From Epiperipatus broadwayi (taxonomy: Eukaryota > Onychophora > Udeonychophora > Euonychophora > Peripatidae), in assembly GCA_028023455.1 (NCBI GenBank), contig JAQFVV010000056.1, positions 2,110,001 to 2,174,000 on the forward strand: 64,000 nucleotides of DNA. The letters run 5' to 3'. The position numbers were made by a program, and so were the translations under genes. Under the pieces are notes generated by a model. That model was not told the DNA's origin. It worked only from the letters and a program-made list of their open reading frames with translations, and searched no databases. Each line of letters begins with the position of its first letter. Position 1 is the stretch's first letter. This document shows positions 1 to 12,229 of this stretch, piece by piece.

Positions 1-206
1 AAGGCTCCTTACTGATGAAAGTCCCAAGCTAGAAACTAGTTTGGGGATATTGAATGAGTAAGCACTAGACAGAGAGATTTTATGCACAAACTTTCTTGCA
101 TCCATTGATTATTCTGGTTTGCATTGAGTGACACTACTGTATAGAAGTTTTGCCTGAATTTAACAGATTGTGTAAGCATAGGGAATAATGATCATGTGAT
201 GTTTAG
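1..206 (+). repeat. Hammerhead-repeat family, copy 1 (5' truncated by window edge)
   Basis: Matches the units near 4480, 14600, 15040 and 39880 and ends with the shared GATCATGTGATGTTTAG tail. It begins inside the ribozyme-like segment. Confidence 0.75.
6..47 (+). ncRNA. Hammerhead ribozyme-like motif (copy 1)
   Basis: Core CTGATGA at 12-18, a short stem II with a CCCAA loop, then GAAAC at 32-36 and the cleavage triplet GTT at 39-41. Inner stem I is TCCTTA with TGGGGA. The outer stem I strand is cut by the window start. Compare the best copy at 39865-39919. Confidence 0.5.
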
Positions 207-1031
207 AAGTAGAATAATTATTAAAAACAATAAATGAATGTAAAACCAAATGGCATATACATATTCACATTTTCTCTTATTTCTATTATGAGAATAAAAA
301 CAATTGAAAGTAGAGAAGTTTACTATCTATCTATCACTAACAGGCAATTATTTATAAAAACAAAAAAATAACACATAGCCTTTCTGTAAAGTGATGTTAC
401 AATCTATATTTTAAAGCATATATAGGTATACATTTTATTTAACTAATAACAGATTTGAAAATCATGTGGTCTATCAAGAAAATGAAAAATGACTACTTTT
501 AAATAAACAGACATTTATTAATAAAGCAAATAGAAAAATTTCGACAACCTGGATATAGCAAGTGAACTAAATCTTTTCTAAATAAGTGCTGATAAAAAAA
601 AGGCAAAAAAACTACTCCTAGTAAAAACAATTTACCTCAGTAAAAAAGTAGCAATTCATAGAAACTACTATCCGAAAAATATTTTATACGGTTCTTTATT
701 ATTAAAATAAAATTTATACGATTTGCAAGTTGTTTTAATCAAAAAAAAATTCAAAAAATACAACTTTAATAAAAAAACATACCCCAATTTATTTAAAATA
801 TTTTAACATTCATTTGATACTACAAATATAAACACATTTCCGCCATTTCAACGATATCGTCACAACGAGATTTGTCAACTTTTATTGATTTTTTTTAATC
901 AAAAAGTAATGAAAGGTTTTGTAAAATTTATAATAAAATTATAAATAATGAATTAGCAAACTTTACTCAAAATTATCGCAAGGTTGTTAACAGGTTTGAG
1001 ATATACTTCTGGTTAAAAAAAAAAAAAAAAG
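207..1031 (+). promoter_or_regulatory. AT-rich 5' flank of EEFSEC
   Basis: No convincing TATA box, CpG cluster or other promoter motif is placed here. The segment is A/T-rich with a poly-A run immediately before the start codon. By position it should contain the EEFSEC promoter and 5' UTR, which is inference only. Confidence 0.4.
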
Positions 1032-1305
1032 ATGGCAACTATCGCTCTGAACATTAATGTAGGTGTGCTAGGTCATATCGATAGTGGCAAAACATCTTTA
1101 GCTAAATCACTTAGTACATCCGCCAGTACAGCTAGCTTTGACAAAAATCCTCAAAGTCAGGAACGAGGAATCACTCTAGATTTAGGATTTTCTTCATTTT
1201 GTATAGACATCCCGGAACATTTGAAATTTACCAAGTGTACAAAGTTACAGTTTACTTTAGTTGATTGTCCAGGTCATGCGTCACTTATCAAAACTATTAT
1301 TGGAG
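1032..1305 (+). CDS. EEFSEC: EEFSEC exon 1: start codon, P-loop, switch regions
   Basis: Encodes residues 1-91 plus the first base of Gly92. The ATG follows a poly-A run with a good context (aagATGG), and there is no upstream in-frame alternative that resembles the family. Visible GTPase motifs are G1 GHIDSGKT at residues 14-21, the switch I region with ERGITLDLGF at 44-53, and G3 DCPGH at 78-82. GHIDSGKT rather than GHVDHGKT is characteristic of selenocysteine factors among EF-Tu-like proteins. The exon ends at GAG|GTATAT, a standard donor in phase 1. Translation past the donor gives an unrelated tail and a stop within 8 codons, which supports splicing here. The 5' UTR and transcription start are not determined. 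Confidence 0.95.
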
Positions 1306-2523
1306 GTATATTAGTATACATTTTTTAAAAGTTTGTAGAGATAAATGAAAAACAATTTTTAAGAATAGTACTATTTACTTTTCTCATTGAAGTGTTTGTT
1401 ATTATATCTGCTAAAATTAAGGATGCATTTCATTATATGTAATTTCTTATATTAGAGGTCATCTTCCGTATTACCAGTTTCATGTATCCAATTTTTTTTT
1501 TTGTAATCTCATTAAAAAAAAAAAATTCTGTATTTTGATATCCTAAACAAAATCATTGTTAATGTTATTCCCCTCTCTATTAATTATTTATCTTTTATCA
1601 TATATTTCTTAAACTTATATTCTTTGCTGTATTAGAAATCAGAACCGAATATTTTTTATTTAAAAATAACCATTATAATGATTACATATATATGATAAAA
1701 ATTAAAAATAATACAAGAAAGACAATGAAATAGAATTTTTTTTATTATTGGCGCAAGAAGGGGGCTACAAAATGAACGAGGTAACTAAATATTGAGAACA
1801 AGCAGTGAATCTCCCAAAATGCATAAATCTCTAATGGTCTACTATATAAAATGTGTAAAAAAACAATATGCGATGATATCGCATGACAATTCCTGGGACA
1901 CTATAAAAAAAAACTTAACATTATCATAATATGTGTATTATGTTAATTGTGAAAGTAGTTTTTGGGAATCCCCAGAATTACTTATTTAAATTTCTGTTTA
2001 TTTTAATTATTAACAAAATCATCACCAGCTATCCAGAATAATTAAGAAAAACAAAGTTGTTTAGTTTACTACTGATCAATCTATATATATATATTTTGAA
2101 TGTGTATCTCATTAAACATTTTATGATCCTTTTTTTTTTTTTTACCTATACAAAGACAGATTTTTTTTTTTAAAAAATAGCTTCAATTATTTTTAATAAC
2201 TAAATATTGATTAACATTAGCTCTTCAAAGAATTGTTTAAATTGATATTTAGAGTGCAAAATCTTTTTTTTTTAAAAAATTGCATATAAATATTGTTGCC
2301 ATTTTCATTTTGTATTGATTTGTAATATTATTTATTTTTTGTAATTGTGTTTAATTAAGCATTTTATTATAATATACAACTAGTGTGCAAATTGCAACCA
2401 GCAGAATTTTTTTTTTAAATTTGTAGACTTCGTAAATAATTGTAAATTTTTGCATCAAACAGATGCACCATTTTAAAATAAAATTGTGTTATATATAGTA
2501 AAATTTTGTAATCGTTTTTTTAG
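1306..2523 (+). other. EEFSEC intron 1
   Basis: GT-AG intron of 1218 nt, rich in poly-T and poly-A runs. No mobile element or RNA gene recognised. Confidence 0.9.
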
Positions 2524-2693
2524 GTGCACAAATTATTGATCTTATGATGTTAGTTATTGATGCCACCAAGGGAATGCAGACCCAGACTGCTGAAGGATTA
2601 ATTTTGGGTGAAATTACATGTGAAAAAATGATAGTGGTTTTGAATAAAATTGACTTGGTGCCTTCTGAAAAACGACAAGCAGCTATTGACAAG
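2524..2693 (+). CDS. EEFSEC: EEFSEC exon 2: G4 motif NKID
   Basis: Completes Gly92 (G|GT) and encodes residues 93-148. The acceptor is a T-run ending TAG and the donor is AAG|GTAATG, leaving phase 0. Family hallmarks are the AQIIDLMMLVID stretch, then GMQTQ, and the guanine-specificity motif NKID at residues 132-135. The QAAIDK ending is also family-like. This exon has no in-frame ATG of its own and would be missed by simple ORF calling; it was found from the phase and motif continuity with exon 1. Confidence 0.95.
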
Positions 2694-2789
2694 GTAATGT
2701 TTAAAAAATTAAAACCATAAAATTAGTGCTTTATTATTGTATAATCTGTGTTGCTACTTTTATCATTTTTGGTAATTACTGTTATTACA

Positions 2790-3700
2790 ATGCGATGCGA
2801 TGCACTATGGCTTCTCCTTTATCGGAGTCCGGAATCTCTCAGCCATTATGCCCAGAGAAACCTCTTAGCCACGTTCTCTTTCCATTCCCCACCCTAAGTT
2901 TTTCCATATTCTTCTATATTCTGCTCCATTCTATTTCCACATCATCATTCTATGGCCTTTATATCTGGATCCACTATATCTTTTTACATACCCAGCATAA
3001 AAACCAAGAACCCACATTCTGTACAATCAGTTTATATTTATTCTCTCACAACTTCATTATTTGTACCCTTTTTGCTTGTAAGCATTTACATTCAATTAGC
3101 AGATGGCTAATATTTTCCATGTCTTCCTTACATAACTTGCAGACTAAATCACCCATATCTCTCCATTTATACATGTATTCTCTTGTTGCTAACAATCTTG
3201 TTCGAGCCTTAAACAGTAAACACCTTACCTTGCTATTACCATAAATTAACTCACATCTAATATTCTGTTTACTTCTATATATATATATTTCATTTTAAAG
3301 AATACTTCTATATATATAAAAACTTTTTATTCTCCATCTCTCCAACTCCCTAGCTATTCTATCCCATTCTTTGTCACTATAACACTCAATAATTCTAACA
3401 TAGTTGTCCCATCTTTTGTACAAATATATTGAATTAGTATAATGGTCATATATCCAATATAATTTATTTGTCCATAATGTTATTACAAATGCATAAATAA
3501 TCAATTTTGTTTTGATTGTTTATTTAAATATACTGACATAAAGTCTTTATCCAAATCTGCATACTGTACTAGCTCTCTCACCCATCTTGTTACCTGTCCT
3601 TTATTTGTAACCCAATTAAATATTATTTTGGCTATTCTCTTACTATCCATAAATTGCAATCTATCCAACATCTTCATTTTTCTTTTTGCATCTCTCATAT
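2790..3700 (-). mobile_element. LINE 3' fragment with zf-RVT zinc knuckle
   Basis: Minus-strand translation in several frames gives the C-terminus of a non-LTR retrotransposon ORF2. A basic segment (3501-3698) contains RLQFMDSKRIAKIIFNW. A second (3295-3504) contains RWDNYVRIIECYSDKEW. A third (about 3050-3240) has CKLC followed by HLLIEC, a C-x2-C-x8-H-x4-C knuckle typical of the RT-associated zinc finger at LINE C-termini. Frames shift between segments and stops follow the knuckle, so it is a dead 5'-truncated copy. The clade is not resolved. Confidence 0.65.
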
Positions 3701-3787
3701 AAAAATGTGATCATTTCATTTCTCGTTGAATTGCCTTCTCGCATTTCACACATCTACATCTAAGTGACAAACTTTCATACAGTAATT

Positions 3788-4110
3788 CAGGGGTCCCCAA
3801 CCCTATGCCCGCGGGCACCATGGCGCCCGCAGACCATTTTATGTGTGCCCGCCGCTATCCTAACATGATAAAAAATTATTCATCTGATACAAATTTAATT
3901 TTTAAAATTTCTTATAAATTATTATGTTATATTGTAATCAAATTGTAGGGCATACTATACTTTTACAGCGTAAATAAATATTTTTTTGTACATTATGTGT
4001 ATTATTAATAATATCCAACTATAAATTTACATTGAAAAAATAAATGGTGCCCGCCATCTGGCCGGTATTATAGAATGTGCTCTTAAGTGCAAAAAGGTTG
4101 GGGACCCCTG
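3788..4110. mobile_element. Non-autonomous hAT MITE (about 323 bp)
   Basis: Terminal inverted repeats CAGGGGTCCCCAACC and its complement GGTTGGGGACCCCTG bound a 323-bp element without coding capacity. The subterminal sequence is GC-rich (gcccgcgggc on the left, gcccgccatctggccgg on the right), as in Charlie-type hAT MITEs. Flanking octamers cagtaatt and cagtagtg match at 6 of 8 positions and fit an 8-bp hAT target duplication. It is inserted into a copy of the hammerhead-bearing repeat, whose sequence resumes on the right, so it is younger than that repeat. Confidence 0.85.
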
Positions 4111-4690
4111 CAGTAGTGTCACCCAGTACAACTATAGTAATCAGTGAATGCAAGATTTAGCTTGCACTGGGTGGCACTACTGTGTGGAGAGTTTGTTACT
4201 GTTTTAATAGCTTGTGCAAACATAGGAAGTGATAATCATGTGATGTTTAATGGTTTAATACCATTCCTGCCCATGGGATGATAGTGACTAGGATTATTAA
4301 AGAATGAAAACACCAAAATGTATAGATACTGAACTGGGTTCAAATGACTATACAAGCGAATGAGCTTGGATTGAAAACATACATTTTAATTTTGGACTCA
4401 TATCTTTATAATTAACTAAAATGATAAAAGGTGTGCTGTATTAGATCCTAAGATCTAGATACAGTAATCTCAGTCCAAGGCTCCTCAATGATGAAAGCCC
4501 CAAGCTAGAAACTATTCTGAAGATATTGAATGGGTACGCACTAGACAGGGATTTTGTGCACAAATCTTGCATCCATTGATAACTATGGTTTGCACTGGAT
4601 GGCACTACTGTATGAAGAGTTTATGCTAACAGCTTATGTAAGTATAGGAAATGATAGTCATGTGACGTTTAGTGTTTTAATTACTATTAT
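4111..4690 (+). repeat. Hammerhead-repeat family, copy 2 (inverted junction plus one unit)
   Basis: Starts with a short minus-oriented fragment (4111-4155, continuing left of the hAT MITE to about 3755) that flips into a plus-oriented unit. The two arms share the sequence around gcactgggtggcactactg. The plus unit runs through CATGGGATGATAGTGACTAGG, a decayed hammerhead segment (4475-4528) and the tail ending near the GTCATGTGACGTTTAG sequence. The hammerhead core here is mutated (AATGATGA in place of CTGATGA), so it is probably inactive. Confidence 0.7.
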
Positions 4691-4750
4691 TAATATTTTT
4701 ATCAATAACAAATTAAGAAACTTATATTTTAGTAACATACTTTTTCACAT

Positions 4751-4843
4751 TCTTTTTTGCCACTTAATGTAAACGTTAGAAAGCAATAATAATAGTTGCC
4801 AGGTAACAGTTCTAAAGTTTATGTTAAGTGGCAAAAAGAAGGG
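4751..4843. repeat. Short inverted repeat
   Basis: About 24-bp arms around ttttttgccacttaatg and ttaagtggcaaaaagaa enclose a loop of about 40 nt. It resembles the two ends of a minimal MITE or a foldback relic. No coding sequence. Confidence 0.5.
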
Positions 4844-5439
4844 AGACAAGTATGCTACTAAAACAGCAATATGTCAGCTGAAGATTGACAGGTCATATGA
4901 TGTTTTATTAGTTAAAACCAGTTATATATATAAATTATATAGTTGTATTTTTAAATGCAGTACAATAATATCTGATATTTATAATTTGTTGTCAAAATTA
5001 TTAAAAATATAATTTGTTTAAAAAATATTTTTTTATGTATATACATTAAGCAATTTAAATTTTTTTTGAATGCAAATAGTATCTTTTCAAAACACTTCTT
5101 TATTAATATTACAAAATTAATCTTTATAGAAACTGAATAAAACATTTTTTTAAAAATGTGCTCAATTAATGAAAGACAGCAGTTTTATTGAAAAATTTTG
5201 TTATTTGATCCTTTACCATTTTTTTATTTACAGTATTAATATTTTTATACAGCATTTTTTAAAATAGATATGTCTAAAAATAACTATGAATCAAAAATTG
5301 AATTTACTGTTTTTATATAGCCTCATTGAATTGATTTGTTGTCAACAGATACATTTCTTACAATAATTTAATTCTTTATACATTTTTAAAAGTCTAACAT
5401 CATTTTAAGAGATTTAGTTAAAATTTTTAGTTTTATATG
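4844..5439. other. Intron 2, AT-rich stretch with nothing recognised
   Basis: Poly-T and poly-A runs; short open frames on both strands show no family resemblance. Confidence 0.6.
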
Positions 5440-5700
5440 CATAAGTGACATATTGTGAAGCTGTAAATATGGTTCTACATATTTGTGCTTCACCTGTTGC
5501 TAATTATATAACTACTAACATGGATTTGAACCCAACTTCTATGTAATTAGCACCAGTATCTAGCAATAGGTGATAGCATATTGAAGAAGTAAAATCTGTT
5601 ATACATATTTTGCTTCACTGCCTGGTGATATTAGAAACCTTGAACTGAGGTTCAAACCCATCTATCTACTTGTTTAATCACTAGGGAGTGCAATTACACG
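5440..5700. repeat. SINE-like tract with two box-B-like segments in inverted orientation
   Basis: ggatttgaacccaactt near 5522 (complement resembles a tRNA B box) and gaggttcaaacccatct near 5646 lie in related sequence with ttgcttcac and gcttcacct repeats on both sides. This looks like two decayed, partly inverted tRNA-derived short elements. No A box is clear, so the call is weak. Confidence 0.3.
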
Positions 5701-6211
5701 TTTTCATGGAATTTTCTCCATTTTGTAAGTTTAAACATTTATTTTTAATAAAGAATACTTATTAGTTTTAATTCGGGAATATTTAAAAATTCCATGGCCT
5801 CAAATAATCGTGTATGTGTGTGAATGTATTATAAAATTGTTGTAAATAATATTTATTCAATTTACTAAATATATTTTGTATTTATAATTTATATAATTTG
5901 TGTATTTTATTATTAAACTGATGCAAATACCATAGAAAGTTCTGGAGAGTAATTAACATAACTTAAACTTAGAAACAAAAGAACGTACCTTGTTCAATTT
6001 AAAAATGTCGTTATTAAATTAGATTTATTTTAGCGATGCTAACTTTAATGGAAATTATATCTCTTAAATCTATTTCCAAACTCTAAATAGATTAAACAAT
6101 ACTCTCAAGAACTTATCTTGTTGTCATCTTTAAAATGTAAAATCTTAAACAAAGGATAAGTGCAGTCAGGTCAGGTAATGCACATCCGGGCCTAGCCAGT
6201 GGCAAGGTAAT

Positions 6212-6246
6212 AGAAGTTTCTAGAAGGTTTTGTTGGCTTATAAATA
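6212..6246 (+). promoter_or_regulatory. Heat-shock-element array plus TATA box
   Basis: From 6213 the sequence reads GAA-gt-TTC-ta-GAA-gg-TTT, alternating inverted pentamers with the exact spacing of a heat-shock factor binding site. A TATA box (ttataaata) follows at 6238-6246. The element belongs to the repeat tract, not to EEFSEC. Heat inducibility is inference. Confidence 0.55.
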
Positions 6247-8029
6247 CAGCCAAAATTCTATGCTAGGCACTTTTGACTTTTATTTTAGAAAGTGTTGCAG
6301 AACAAATCTACATCAGTCAAAATTTTGAATCATGACTTCTGAGTAGAGGAAAGAAATTTGCTTTCCTGATCTTTTCAAGATCGTCTTCACTCAGCTATGC
6401 TACTATGCCATCACCACTTAAAGACCGCTTTAATTAAATACTAAACTAATTCTACAAAGCTGCCAACCATTATTTTTCAAAACTCTACATTGCCGACCGT
6501 GTTTTCCCATATTTATTTCTTACACGTATCAACCAGTATGGCCATCAACTCTTTAAAACTTTCAATTATGTAATTATTTAATTTGTTTAAAGATAAATGC
6601 AACTCTCTGTCTATCTAATAATTGGCGGTGTAGTACCGATTATCATAATTTTAGTAAATTAATGTCTCTGTAAAAATAATGCACAAATCTATAAATTTAT
6701 TCTTTAAATGTACTCACTGGGTTTCATATTATCTCTATCTCACTATTTAAATGCGGGAAACTTTTCACTTTATTTTATGTCTGACTATATTTGATTTAAT
6801 ATGCTAATAATTTGATCTAGCAACCGATCTTATTCTATTTAAGTGTAAGTTTTCTTACTAAAATAAAGGTTCACTCGATTGAATAATATTACTAAATTGC
6901 TTTATTTGTTTGATGGCAGATTATGCGCTATCATATTTAAGATATCAATTTATTACATTATTAACACTATTGATTTTGTTAGTTGTAATATTATTTAAAA
7001 TAAACTCAATGGCCTTACTTTTCTTATAATCGATCATTTGCATACCACACCATCAGCATGATAATTTTATCATGTAATTACTTATTCGTTAAGCATACTG
7101 ATATTTGTTAATGAAAGAACCACAGATTCCCTCTCATTTATACTTTGACTTTCTAACTAGTATTTAAGGTCATTTGCATATCTGTAGGGATGTGTGTTAA
7201 ATTTTGTCATATCATTATGCTAGATTTCGTTAATTTACGAAGACCTTAGTTAACACATCAGCGTCATTAAGGACCTGATTCTTATTAGCATTGCTTACCC
7301 CTGATAGCGTTATAAACTTTGTATATCTTGCTTTATCAAACTAATATCACAAGTTCCGGATCATTTTTTATGGCACATCCCAAAATGGAGTTTGGAAGCA
7401 CCGACTCCAGGATATTGTCAGGTTGTAGTTAGACTCTGCATGGGATGACATCAGGAAACCCGAACCATGGAATCCCTACCAACCATTTCTTCAAATACTG
7501 CCTTGTCATAAGTACAGGCAAATTTCTCACGTTCGTAAAATTGATGAAGCTTCTTATCGTAAAATGGACTTAATATTTCTGGTGTTATTATTTATGTCAG
7601 TACCACAATTCTTAATTAATATTTTATATTGCCCGATTATTTATCTATAAGTCATAGTGCTGTAATTTCTGTAAATCATCTTTCATTCTTTCTACTAGTT
7701 ATATGATAGAAATGTCATTTAAAGCTTATTTAAGCTAGGCGCCCTCTCATTAAAACGATCTTTAAGTACGCTAATAAACAACATTCAACATATTCTGTAA
7801 AATCAGAATGATTTGATAAATATGTAAATAACTGTTTTTCTTAGAAATGATTGATGGAGTATAATTACTGACCGAGGAAATCTTGTAATATCTATGAATA
7901 TATTTTAATGTGTTGTCAAGATTAACTATAATTTGAATATAGTTATATGCAAATAAAATTTTATTTCATTTATGTTCATTAAGGTCATTTGTTATTTCAT
8001 TGAGTTAATCATAGTGTTTGAATTATAAA

Positions 8030-8105
8030 TTAATGTTAAAATTGATATCTCTCTATTAGCATGTAAATTAATGTTAAAATTGGTATCTCTCTATTAACAT
8101 ATTAA
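8030..8105. repeat. Two-copy tandem repeat, about 39-bp unit
   Basis: Two near-identical copies containing ttaatgttaaaattg and tatctctctatta. Confidence 0.8.
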
Positions 8106-9019
8106 GCTGAATTACCTTGATTATTTGTCTATTTAACCCATGTTTGCATATTCTTTAATCATTAATCTATGTTCTATTATTATGTATCTATTATAATATG
8201 CAAATCACCACTAATCACTACATGAAACCCAGATTCTATTAATTCCATGACATGTAAATAGATTCACAAGTGTATTTATTAAATTATATAATCATTATTT
8301 GTTTATTCAGTTTCCAAGGAATTCTTATTAATAAATTATTAACATTTCATAATCAATTATTCTTTAGTTATTCTTTGTCTTATGTTTTATGTATGCACAT
8401 CATTAATTGGGTTGCGTTATATATAGTTGAGGTTATGTTAACCTTAGGCGAAGTCAAGTGGTATCACCTTTTCCCTGTAGATCTCGTTACTTCGTTGTGT
8501 CTTCAGGACTGAAATAAATAAATTTCATCTGTTATCATCAGAAATGTTGTTCATAATGTTATAGTTTTAGAGAAAGGTAAACAGGACAGAATCCATTATT
8601 GCTCCTGATCTGTATATCTCGGTCATGAGTGGATTTAAGGTACTTTTGCATAGATTCTGAATCTTTTATATGAACATACAAATCTGACCGGTACAATATA
8701 TATATAGATACACGAATTTAAATGGATCTTTACTAAATTTAAATATTTTATGGAAAATTAATTATGAAAAAACATTTTTCTTTTATAAATTATCAAGAAA
8801 TTTTAAGTACTTTTACATATTTAATTCGTGTATGTATATATATGTAGGGTAAATAAATAATCTTATATATATTGTAAATAAAATTTTTTACTAATAATTT
8901 ATATAAAATAAAATCGACATTTAAGAGTCATGTAATGTAATCATTAAATCTTGTAATCTTGATGAATCATTGTATTATTCTAAAAAAATATATAAAACGT
9001 TATAAATACCAAACATTCT

Positions 9020-9151
9020 TTAATTAAATTTTACTTTGCTAATTGATCAGTCCTTCCATATCATATATGGAAATGTAGGTCAATTTAATTAAAATTTCAC
9101 TTGGCTATTGATCGGTCTTTCCATACCATATATGGAAATGTAGGTCAATTT
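9020..9151. repeat. Two-copy tandem repeat, about 66-bp unit with internal palindrome
   Basis: Each unit contains tttaattaaa, a ttccatatNatatatggaa palindrome and atgtaggtcaattta. The copies differ at a few positions. Confidence 0.8.
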
Positions 9152-11184
9152 AAGATATAACCAAGTATATTGAGTTTGAAACAATGGCTGTCCAGAATTT
9201 GATCAGATTAAAATGTAAACAAAAATGTAATGGGAATAAAAGATTATGTCCTGTGTCTAGATATGTGCGAAATGAATAAAATATATTGCCTCAAGGCAGT
9301 ATTCTTTAAATAGTAGCATTAAGTATAAATAGTTAAATTTTTGGCCATCTATATACTTGTTCTAAGTTTTATCTCGGAGTTCTATCATACTTCATGTCGG
9401 TTTAATTGGTGAAATAAGTAATGTTGGGGCAAAAGGAGAAGGCTGTTTCTTCCCCATACCTCTGGAATCTCATCTCCCATTCACTATGCCAAAGCTTGAA
9501 ACATCTGGGCTGAATATGTGTGCTGTTTAAAGAAGACGCTCACCTGAAAGTGAACTTTAAATCTCTACCGATGCCTGTTTCCAACCCAAACCACTTTACG
9601 ATCATGATCCACCGATCCACCTGCATCATGTCATCAAGTTTGGCGAAAGTAACAAAATGTCTACATTGCCGTCACCTAGTGAACTCTTAATTAATCTAAT
9701 TCTTATTTAAAACTATATTGTAAACCTTTTCTTTTAATTCTTAAAATATCTTTTGTAAAATGTTAAATAATGTCTATACAATTTATTCTAATACTGTATG
9801 AAGTTCTTAAATGTTGGTGTGGCAACTTAGATTGAATTTTTATTTTTTTTAAATTTATTTTGGTTTATTTTAATAAGCCAAGTCGGTATCCAACTCAGTA
9901 AGTAAGTTTAAACTTCACTGCTCATAGTTTCTCCTGTTAAATAGTTGGAGACTTAAATTTTTTAAAGGTTAATTATTATAAAGTCGCTTGGTTTTATACC
10001 GATTGTTTTATATAATGATGTTTACTTTTAAATGGCAGGTAATGCTTTAATACCTGTACCTAACTATCCTCATTAATTATAAAGTAAGTCTTATACCTAA
10101 TCAGTGAAATATGTTTTACCAATTTATTTAATTAAATCTCACCAAAAGTGAATTTAATATTTAATGTATCATCTGCCTATATGTGATTTATAATTTTATT
10201 TTGTAAATTAATGTTAAGTTATACATGCATTGATCGCTTATTGAAATGTCAGGAGGTATTTTAGAAGTGTGGGAGAAAGTAATCTATCTCCTTTAGTCTT
10301 TATATTTGGACCCATTTTTACATTTTCTTAGGCATTAGTTAATCACCATCGCCTGTAGATGGTTTGCGTTAGGCATTCCATTACACCAGGTAGCATATTA
10401 TTTTATACAAGTATTAGTTTATCATAGCAGTTAGTGGTACAAACTATCTTCATATTGTAGCCATTATTGGAGTATCGGTACAATAGTTTAATCCATTGCT
10501 TTTTTTGCTTTGCCATGCACCATGGGATCTTAGGCATGCCCGGACCCAATTCTCATTATCCCTCACAAAGTAGATGCTTTTCCTACTAGGGATCTTTTTC
10601 AGCCACTTCTAATGGATACATGTATGGGAAACTACAGATAACCATCCCAACATGCTTCCTCATGCCACTATTTCTCAGAGATATATTATTGGGCATTGTC
10701 CAGACATATTCTCACTCTTATGGCACTATTCTTCAGAGCGTTGTCCTTGGCCATCGAGCAGGCAGTCTCACCTTTGTGCAAATATGACAGAGCCACCTAG
10801 AGTGTCTTAAATGACCTCATTCATATATACGATTGTAAATTATAACATAATACCATCTTTATTATTGTTAATTTATTTATACACTTGCAATGCTATCTGT
10901 AAGCCGTAACTGTATGCTTTTCACCACCCATTTTATTTAATTCTCTAGGTCAGATTATATAATTGCAGCTTATATTAGGCTGAACCATCATACTCCCGCC
11001 CATTTGAGCTATCTCCCAAATCTAAGAAAAATATGATCACGCACGCTATTAAAATCACACATCATAAACTCTTACTTATATGTATAATGTTATAATAAAA
11101 TCCATTAGTGTGAATTTGTAATATTTTAAATGAGGATTAAGCTACAATGTGTTGCTGATTATCTAATTAATTTATTCCATAACC

Positions 11185-11290
11185 TTGGCATATTAATCAC
11201 ACCAACCAATTTTATAGTTATATATTAACCATACCAACCAATTTTACATTTATATTTTAACTGCACAAACCAACTTTTATATTTATAACC
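11185..11290. repeat. Three-copy degenerate tandem repeat, about 35-37-bp unit
   Basis: The units share caccaaccaattttatag-like sequence and tatattaac spacers. Confidence 0.65.
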
Positions 11291-12229
11291 AAATATTTTC
11301 TACGTGTGTAACTTCAAATGACTTATTTAATTAATCCAAATGCCTGATTGCAAATCAAACCTTCAACAAATTTGTAATAAGAATTATATAGACATTTTAC
11401 ACACATATTTTGCTGTATTTATAATTATTAACTAATATTTAATCATTTAATAAATTTGTTAGATCATTTCTCTGTATTATACTATTTGTCATTTATTGCT
11501 CTAATCTTAATTATTTGATTAAATTATATTGTTCCATAAGTGAATGAGATTTTTTTTATTATTAATTAAACTCCCCTTTTGTTTAATGTTGCCTTGAATA
11601 TTATTATGGCTCTGATATTAATTAATATTAAGCAATAGTCTGCACCATTTTATGTTCCATAGAAATTATTAATTAACCATTTGAAGGCATTATTGATTTC
11701 CAAGTCTCTATGCGTACCCTGTTCTCATTGCTGGGACAAGAGTCAATGGGAAACTTGTAGTATCCTCAAGAGCGTTGATCATATAGTTACAGACCCTAGA
11801 GCACAGGCAAATAGGTTAACGTTTAGTTATTGTTCCTCACTTAATGTATCTTGCTTATGCTAGATTGATGTACTTTTGCTTGGATTCTAAGTCTTGTTGA
11901 ATGATCACATGATTTTGACCAGTGTAATTGTAATAAAATTAAATTACTAAAAAAAACTTGAATGTTAATAAAGGAAAATTAAAAATACTAAAGTAGATAG
12001 CAGTTTGTATTAAATCTGTAACAAATAAAATTTTTAGAAGAAATTAATTACATAGAAGGATTACTAAAAAAAAAAAGATAAAATTTAATTCATAATGGAA
12101 TTAAAAAGTGAATAGTTTAAGCAAAGTATTTTTAAGATATTAGTAAAGAGGATGAGAAATATACATGATTTATGCCATAAATATAATAAGTCATCAGCTA
12201 TGTTTATTGAAAAAGAAAATGAAATGGGA

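Larger units (their letters stand above)
6000..8695 (+). mobile_element. GACCGGTACA-family element, copy P1 (start approximate)
   Basis: A tract of less extreme base composition than its surroundings, without coding capacity. It has a promoter-like block (6212-6246) and, after the TATA, a segment around ttttagaaagtgttgcag that parallels the segments after the TATA boxes at 22871 and 52187. Near its end are an aataaata run (8513-8520) and the terminal tctGACCGGTACA (8684-8695), followed by AT repeats. The left boundary could not be fixed. It may be a long solo LTR or an unknown retroelement. Confidence 0.45.
8700..11926 (+). mobile_element. Possible diverged GACCGGTACA-family tract
   Basis: Its right end, gtacttttgcttggattctaa followed by ttttgaccagtgtaa, is a diverged form of the end of copy P1 (gtacttttgcatagattc ... 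gaccggtaca). No coding sequence or clear TATA box found. The left boundary is unknown. The stretch may contain more than one element. Confidence 0.3.

Noticed and set aside
2726-3244. 172-codon plus-strand open frame
   Set aside because: It is the antisense of a LINE C-terminus that reads as a zinc knuckle on the minus strand.
8270-8512. 80-codon open frame in tract P1 as a membrane protein
   Set aside because: Hydrophobic only because of T-rich codons, no initiation context or family resemblance, and it lies within a repeat tract.
9020-9151. CRISPR-like repeats
   Set aside because: Only two adjacent copies without spacers in a eukaryotic intron; a simple tandem duplication.
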